DNA of 64,000 nt from Siphonodentalium dalli (lineage: Eukaryota > Mollusca > Scaphopoda > Gadilida > Siphonodentaliidae): positions 59,354,025 through 59,418,024 of the forward strand of contig CP136068.1 in NCBI GenBank assembly GCA_032622095.1. The letters are read 5' to 3'. Made by a program: the position numbers and the translations under genes. Numbering within the stretch: the stretch's first letter is position 1; the number at the start of each line of letters is the position of its first letter. This document shows, piece after piece, positions 58,475 to 64,000 of this stretch. The notes beneath the pieces were generated by a model, which worked only from the letters and a program-made list of their open reading frames with translations, had not been told where the DNA came from and ran no database searches.

Positions 58475-60535
58475 CGAGACAATTTAATAATTTGATAGGT
58501 CGATTGGACAATTTATTCTTCAAAATTAACTATATAAAGTAAATCAGATATTTGATGGACATAATCAATACACTGTATATCAGTAAAGGTCGTTTGGACA
58601 CACATTGACTTAAAGTGTTTTTCATACATTGACATTGCACATTTTCACAATGATCTGGGAATTTATATATTAAAGCAGTAACCAAGTAAGTCAGAGTGGT
58701 CATAGCCCTTACAAAAATTTATCAGACTGAATCCAGATTTTAGCTTGACCTGTATACGGTACAGTAAAGTCTCTCTAAACCGGACCCTTTATAAACCGAA
58801 TTCCTCTCCATACCAAACAAACTGCCCGATCCCAAATTCATCTTAGTGCATTATCTACAATCACAGGCCTTAAGATTCGACGAAAATCACCGAAAAATCG
58901 ATTATCTTAATAATGCTCGCAAAACTTTTCAATTTTCAGTGGTTTATGACTAACTTGATTCAGCATTTGATTCTCGCAAAGTTAAATGTATTTTGAGCCC
59001 TGCAATCACAAAGAATAACCTCTGAAATCTGGAACCTCTCTGCAACAATCACAAGTGACCGAAACACATGCATTTCCACCTCCGAAAACAGAAGGCGCAC
59101 ACAAGTAAAGTGCTTTCGTACCATTGTCTAGCGTACCATTTAATTAGCAGTCTTTTATTCAGTGAACACTTGGAATTGGCTTATAATAACATGTGCCCGA
59201 TAAGATCTCATGGTTATTTCACACATTGAGTAAACAATGGTGACATCACAGAGAATAACAGCATTAATATAAGTTATTGTGCTGAGTTTGACTCTGTTTT
59301 TAAAACCATTGTCCAAACACTAATTCACTATATGTTGAATTAAGACCAGAAAGTAGTGATGGGCGGTTAACCGAGAAAACAACTCGGTTTCGGTTTTTAA
59401 CAATAAACCGAAAACCGACCGACGCGATTCTGCTCAAACCGACATTACGGTTTTGTTTTATATGTTTATTTTTCACTTAAATCGACTTATTATACCTCCC
59501 CAGGTACTTATTAGTTGATATTGTTATCAAATTATCGGCCTCTCTGATCAATATTATATCGGAATGTGTCCATTTCGTCTCAGATATGTGTTGTTATAAT
59601 ATCGTAGGCGACTGTTTTTGTTCTTTTTCAAAACATGGCCGAACAAAATAACGAAAAGGGTTCAACAAAAAGCCCTGTTTGGAGTTATTTTAGGCGTCTA
59701 ACTGGAGACGACTCCAAAACATGTCGCTGCTTAATATCATAATATGTCATAAAAACGTCGCTTAAGCCAGAGTCCGGCTAACAGACCTGTTAACCCTCCC
59801 GGATTGTGCGGGAGACTCCCGGATTTGAGCACGATCTCCCGCACTCCCGGACAGGCATGACAATCTCCCGGATTCAGCTGCTGTAGAAAGTCACAAAGAA
59901 TAATCTCTTTATTTGATATATTTGACCAGTAGACAGGCTATCAACACATCCCTGGTATCCGACTGCGACATCATTGCGGCAATTAACACCCATGATTAAT
60001 CTGGTGTCGTAATATCAACATTGTTCTCACAGCAGGGGCACCGGACAATAAAACAACAAACACCCTCTAAGTTCTATTGAAAGGGATCACCAGACTGAAC
60101 AAAGGTGACCTGTTCTCAATTAACCCAATTAGCAACCCACTAGAGATAAGCCCTGAGGAAACTACCATTAAAGTTTATTGGTCTGATAAAATTCAAAAGA
60201 AGCACATGTTCTAGCTTTTAAACTTTAGGAATCCGTTTCTGAGTTGTACTTTTTAATGTGACATTTGAAATCTCGCGAGAATTAAATGAAATCGAAAGTA
60301 GTTTACAGTTGAATATACGTTCCCCGGTAGCCTACGATATTTTCTCTTTTAATGAGACAATAAAAGTAAAATCTACACAGTAAATGTTTTCCTTAAGAAT
60401 ACTTGTTAATTTGCCATAAAACTTGCATGTTTCTGTGTGATAGCTAACTATATGAATGCCGAACACAAGTCCAAATAAGGCGATAATCGCCAACCAAAAA
60501 AATGGAAGCGTCTGCTAACTCGAAAACTAAACCAA
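58475..60535. other. No gene; repeat fragments
   Basis: At 59355-59460 a stretch of TAGTGATGGGCGGTTAACCG and repeated AACCGA-type motifs resembles a hAT end without a partner. At 59795-59880 CTCCCGGATT / GCGGGAG motifs repeat. No coding evidence. Confidence 0.3.
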
Positions 60536-61918
60536 GTAAATGGTTAGTCCAAGTCTTCTCGTACTAAAACCGGCTAAGAGATTGGGATGGAGGTCCTGGT
60601 CTTTAGTCCGAGTTCCAGGCCCATGCATTCTTATGACACGACTTAAGCGTTAGTGACCCGCTCAAATAAAACCACAATTATATGAAATAAAATATCACAA
60701 TTGCGACAATAAACGGATATTTTCCGCAGAAGACATGCTATTTGATCTGAAACCCACATCAGTTGTGAATTGAAAGCGGTAATTTAATGCGAAAAGAGAC
60801 ATTTACCGCAATGTTTACAAATTTTTAAAAGTATGCGAACTCAGTTGACCTCGCGAACTGTGTTCGGCATTTTCCGTTGAAAATATTCCGTAGATTTTCG
60901 ACTGACAACGCAAATAACGATGAATTCTCCATTGTAATCGTAATTATGTGTGTCAATAAATAAAAAATAAATAGATTAATTAAACATTGAAGATATAAAT
61001 GTAATACATTAAATAAATTACGGGGAATTACAACCCTCTCAAAGTTTAAAACAGTGTAAACACAACGACCATTAGAATAAATAATATGGTGCTACATTTC
61101 CCACATTTGGTGGACTTCAGCGAAATTAAGATATATACTAAGCGAACAGAGCAATATACTGCTCTTGTTAAGCACACAAAAAATCAAACAAAATTTGTAT
61201 CAATTTTTAACCTTAAGTTTGAAAAGTCCCACTAAAACGGAAGAACTATATTTCGAAACTGTGTGATTCGGTTCTCCGATTATTTTATCAACACAAAAGT
61301 CAAAATGCACATGGATGAAAATCACACGCATGGCAAGTCAGACACAAAGAGTTCTAATTTGCTCCAATTTTGACAAGTTGCTTGCGAAAATTGTCAACAA
61401 ACCTACCTTTCTGATCCTCCATTATGTCATTAAGTTTTTAGTGCGGGAATTGTTCTCAAAGCACATTGGAAACTGGACTTTGCGGCGATCGGTTTTCACC
61501 ATTTTGTTCGGAAAACCCTGTGCTATATATAGAAACGGAAACTAGAATACTCAGAACAAACACCGGACAATGCCGAAGTTCTTCGGAACCTGAGTTCGGC
61601 TTTCAGTTAAGTAAACAAACAGAAAAAACAGCGATGTTGGTGACAATCAACCGGAATATTCTATGCGTAATTTAACATGAAAGTTAGATTATTATACACC
61701 ATTATGACCATAAGATGTCTCTCTTTCCGATGTATATAGCATCATGTATTGATTCATTAGGTAAATCGAGTAAAATACACCACAGATTCCCACCACAGAT
61801 CGTGGGCGTAACTCGTGTGATAGGATTGGTATAGAAGCGGGCTTGGACTAAAGACCGGCACCTCCATCCCAATCTCTTAGCCGGTTTTAGTACGAGAAGA
61901 CTTGGACTAGTAAATGGT
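60536..61918. mobile_element. Mutator-like (MULE) non-autonomous element, 9 bp TSD
   Basis: Body 60545-61909 (1365 bp). Both ends carry a ~70 bp inverted repeat beginning TAGTCCAAGTCTTCTCGTAC and continuing AAAACCGGCTAAGAGATTGG GATGGAGGT with a few mismatches further in. Flanked by identical 9 bp GTAAATGGT (60536-60544, 61910-61918). A 9 bp duplication and long TIRs fit Mutator-like elements. No MURA-type frame. Confidence 0.8.
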
Positions 61919-61989
61919 ATGAACACTTTGATCGTCTGGACATTCCGATGTGACGTAATCTGGTAGAAGTTTGCAGCCATGTGCAGCTT

Positions 61990-62152
61990 GTAAACTATGT
62001 CGCAACATCACAGACATCAAAGCGATCACACCGCAGTCATTGAATGTGGGTCAATCATGCACGTGTCAAGAATTGTTACACATTCAAGTCAAGGACGCCC
62101 ACTGTTTGTGAATTTGCTGCTGTTTGCGGTTGAATTCTCAGATACTAATGCA
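61990..62152 (-). mobile_element. Fragment homologous (inverted) to interiors of 36393-37766 and 56654-58472
   Basis: Reverse complement reads GAATTCAACCGCAAACAGCA GCAAATTCACAAACAGTGGG CGTCCTTGAC, as at 36701 and 56819. Cut on its right by the HINE 5' end. Confidence 0.7.
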
Positions 62153-64000
62153 TATGAAAGTGTCAATGACACTGTAGCTCAACTTAGGTAGGGGAATAAT
62201 TTAATGGTCGACAGTAAATGGAGGAATAGGAAAAGTGCTAATTGAAATGTCTTAGTAAGACTAGACGTACATGTCAATATCAACATTCATAACAGGTTTC
62301 ATAATGATCGGATCAGGGATGTGGTGATTATGGTGTGCCAAAGGATTTATTGATGCAAAGAGTAAATTCTAAAATGGCCACCGGCAGCCATGTTTTTTTC
62401 CGAATTACCCCAAAATGACTTGTTCCCATCTACAGCCTTTACAAATCTCATAATGATCTGATCAAAGGTATGACCTGTAGCCTGTGCCAATGGATTTAGT
62501 CATGCAAAGAGTAAAATCCAAGATGGCTGCTGGCGGCCATGTTTTTCGGCTGAACGACCCCAAAATGACTCGTTTCCCATCTACATGTCATTGTTAACAT
62601 ACATGACAAATTTCATGAAGTTCCGACCAAAGTTACGACCTGTAGCCCGCACCAAAGGATTTATTCATGCAAAGAGTAAAATCCAATATGGCTGCTGGCG
62701 GACATGTTTTTTAGCCAAACGACCCCAAAATGACTCGTTCCCATCTACATGTTAATATTAACATCCATGATAAATATCATGATGATCAGACAAACAGTAC
62801 GACCTGTAGCCTGTGCCAATGGATTGAATTTTGAAATCCAAGATGGCTGCCAGCAGCCATATTTTTTGGCCGTATGACCCCAAAATGACTCGTTCCCATA
62901 TACATGTCAATATCAATATTCATGACAAATTTCATAAAGGTCAGACCAAAGGTACTACCTGTAACCCGCGCCAAAGGATTTAGTCATGCAAAGAGTAAAG
63001 TCCAAGATGGCTGCTGGCGGCCATGTTTTTTGGCCGAACGACCCCAAAATCACTTGTTCCCATCGACATGTCATTGTTAACATCCATGACAAATTTCATG
63101 AAGTTCTGACCAAAGCTACAACCTGTAGCCCACACCAAAGAATTTAGTCATGCAAAGAGTAAAATCCAAGATGGCTGCTGGCGGCCATGTTTTTAGGCTG
63201 AACGACCCCAAAATTACTCGTTCCCATCTACATGTCAATATTAACATCCATGACAAATTTCATGATGATCAGACAAACAGCACGACCTGTAGCCCACGCC
63301 AATGGATTGAATTTTGAAATCCAAAATGGCCACCAGTGGCCATGTTTTTTGGCCGAATGACCCCAAAATGACTCGTTCCAATCTACATGTCAATGTCAAC
63401 ATTCATGACAAAATTCATAAAGATCAGACCTTAGGTACGACCTGTAGCCCGCGCCAAAGAATTTAGTCATGCAAAGAGTAAAATCCATGATGGCTGCTGG
63501 CGGCCATGTTTTTTTGGCCGAACAACCCCAAAATCACTCGTTCCCATCTACATGTCAATATTAACATCCATGACAAATTTCATGATGATCAGACGAACAG
63601 CACGACCTGTAGCCCACGCCAATGGATTGAATTTTGAAATCCAAAATGGCCACCAGCGGCCATGTTTTTTGGCCGAATGACCCCAAAATGACTCGTTCCC
63701 ATCTACATGTCAATGTCAACATTCATGACAAAAATTCATAAAGATCAGACCATAGGTACGACCTGTAGCCCGCGCCAAAGGATTTAGTCATGCAAAGAGT
63801 AAAATCCAAGATGGCTGCTGGCGGCCATGTTTTTTGGCCGAATGACCCCAAAATCACTTGTTCCCATCTACATGTCATTGTTAACATCCATGACAAATTT
63901 CATGAAGTTCCGATCAAAACTACGACCTGTAGCCTGCGCCAAATGATTTAGTCATGCAAAGAGTAAAATCCAAGATGGCTGCTGACGGCCATGTTTTTTG
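62153..64000 (+). mobile_element. Pearl/HINE family A element, running off the window
   Basis: 5' block ATGAAAGTGTCAATGACACT GTAGCTCAACTTAGG at 62153, very like the one at 30601, then about eleven core units of 155-170 bp to the window end. Here too two unit types alternate (CAAAGGATTTAGTCATGC versus CAATGGATTGAATTTTG). The 3' end lies beyond 64000. Confidence 0.88.

Noticed and set aside
59355-59460. Possible hAT end TAGTGATGGGCGGTTAACCG
   Set aside because: No inverted partner or target duplication found in the window.
61702-61980. 92-codon minus-strand frame
   Set aside because: It runs across the right TIR of the Mutator-like element and has no family resemblance.
56644-64000. Search for the first CIR1 exon (MGKSF..FM.KK)
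   Set aside because: No minus-strand match seen by eye; it is probably beyond the window.

Overview
This is animal (eukaryotic) DNA: AT-rich, intron-containing, almost without long open frames and dense with transposable elements. The many hairpin-ended repeats with ACGG/ACAG microsatellite blocks and ~160 bp tandem cores look like the 'pearl'/Helentron-associated (HINE) elements best known from molluscs. A lophotrochozoan, probably a bivalve mollusc, is my best guess; the species is not decided by the sequence.

Two protein-coding loci stand out, both on the minus strand. (1) A CIR1 homologue (corepressor interacting with RBPJ) is seen as four internal exons at 56643-56549, 43387-43306, 42966-42902 and 26108-25957. 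Their reading phases agree at every junction. The introns are 13.2 kb, 0.34 kb and 16.8 kb. The first exon (beyond 56643) and the last exons (below 25957) were not found. (2) At 6236-337 lies a broken multi-exon gene of a family I know only as an unnamed, probably transposon-related animal family. It has at least four exons in matching phase, but carries one in-frame stop and three single-base frame lesions.

Layout: 1-6.2 kb, the broken gene; 7.4-8.2 kb, a cluster of ~25 bp motifs in both orientations; 8.7-12.8 kb, several hairpin-ended elements; 13.3-14.6 kb, a hAT-like element with a perfect 8 bp target duplication; 15-20.5 kb, dispersed repeats, a local duplication and a minisatellite; 21.2-25.2 kb, a 4 kb TAA-flanked element holding a 160 bp tandem array that was itself hit by a TTAA-flanked MITE; 26-28 kb, a CIR1 exon and an unknown 179-residue frame; 29-35.4 kb, a cluster of pearl/HINE-like elements; 36.3-42.7 kb, a hAT-like element containing two TA-flanked elements, one of which contains a HINE array; 42.9-43.4 kb, two CIR1 exons; 43.9-48 kb, TTAA MITEs and minisatellites; 48.1-55.5 kb, a HINE element split by about 6.3 kb of foreign DNA that carries a decayed repeat-protein frame, itself split by a 1.16 kb element made almost wholly of short palindromes; 56.5-58.5 kb, a CIR1 exon beside a TA-flanked element with a nested poly(G) hAT; 60.5-61.9 kb, a 9 bp-TSD Mutator-like element; 62.15-64 kb, another HINE array running off the end.

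No rRNA, CRISPR array or convincing functional tRNA was seen. Most open frames longer than 60 codons in the repeat arrays are by-products of the repeats and are not listed as genes.
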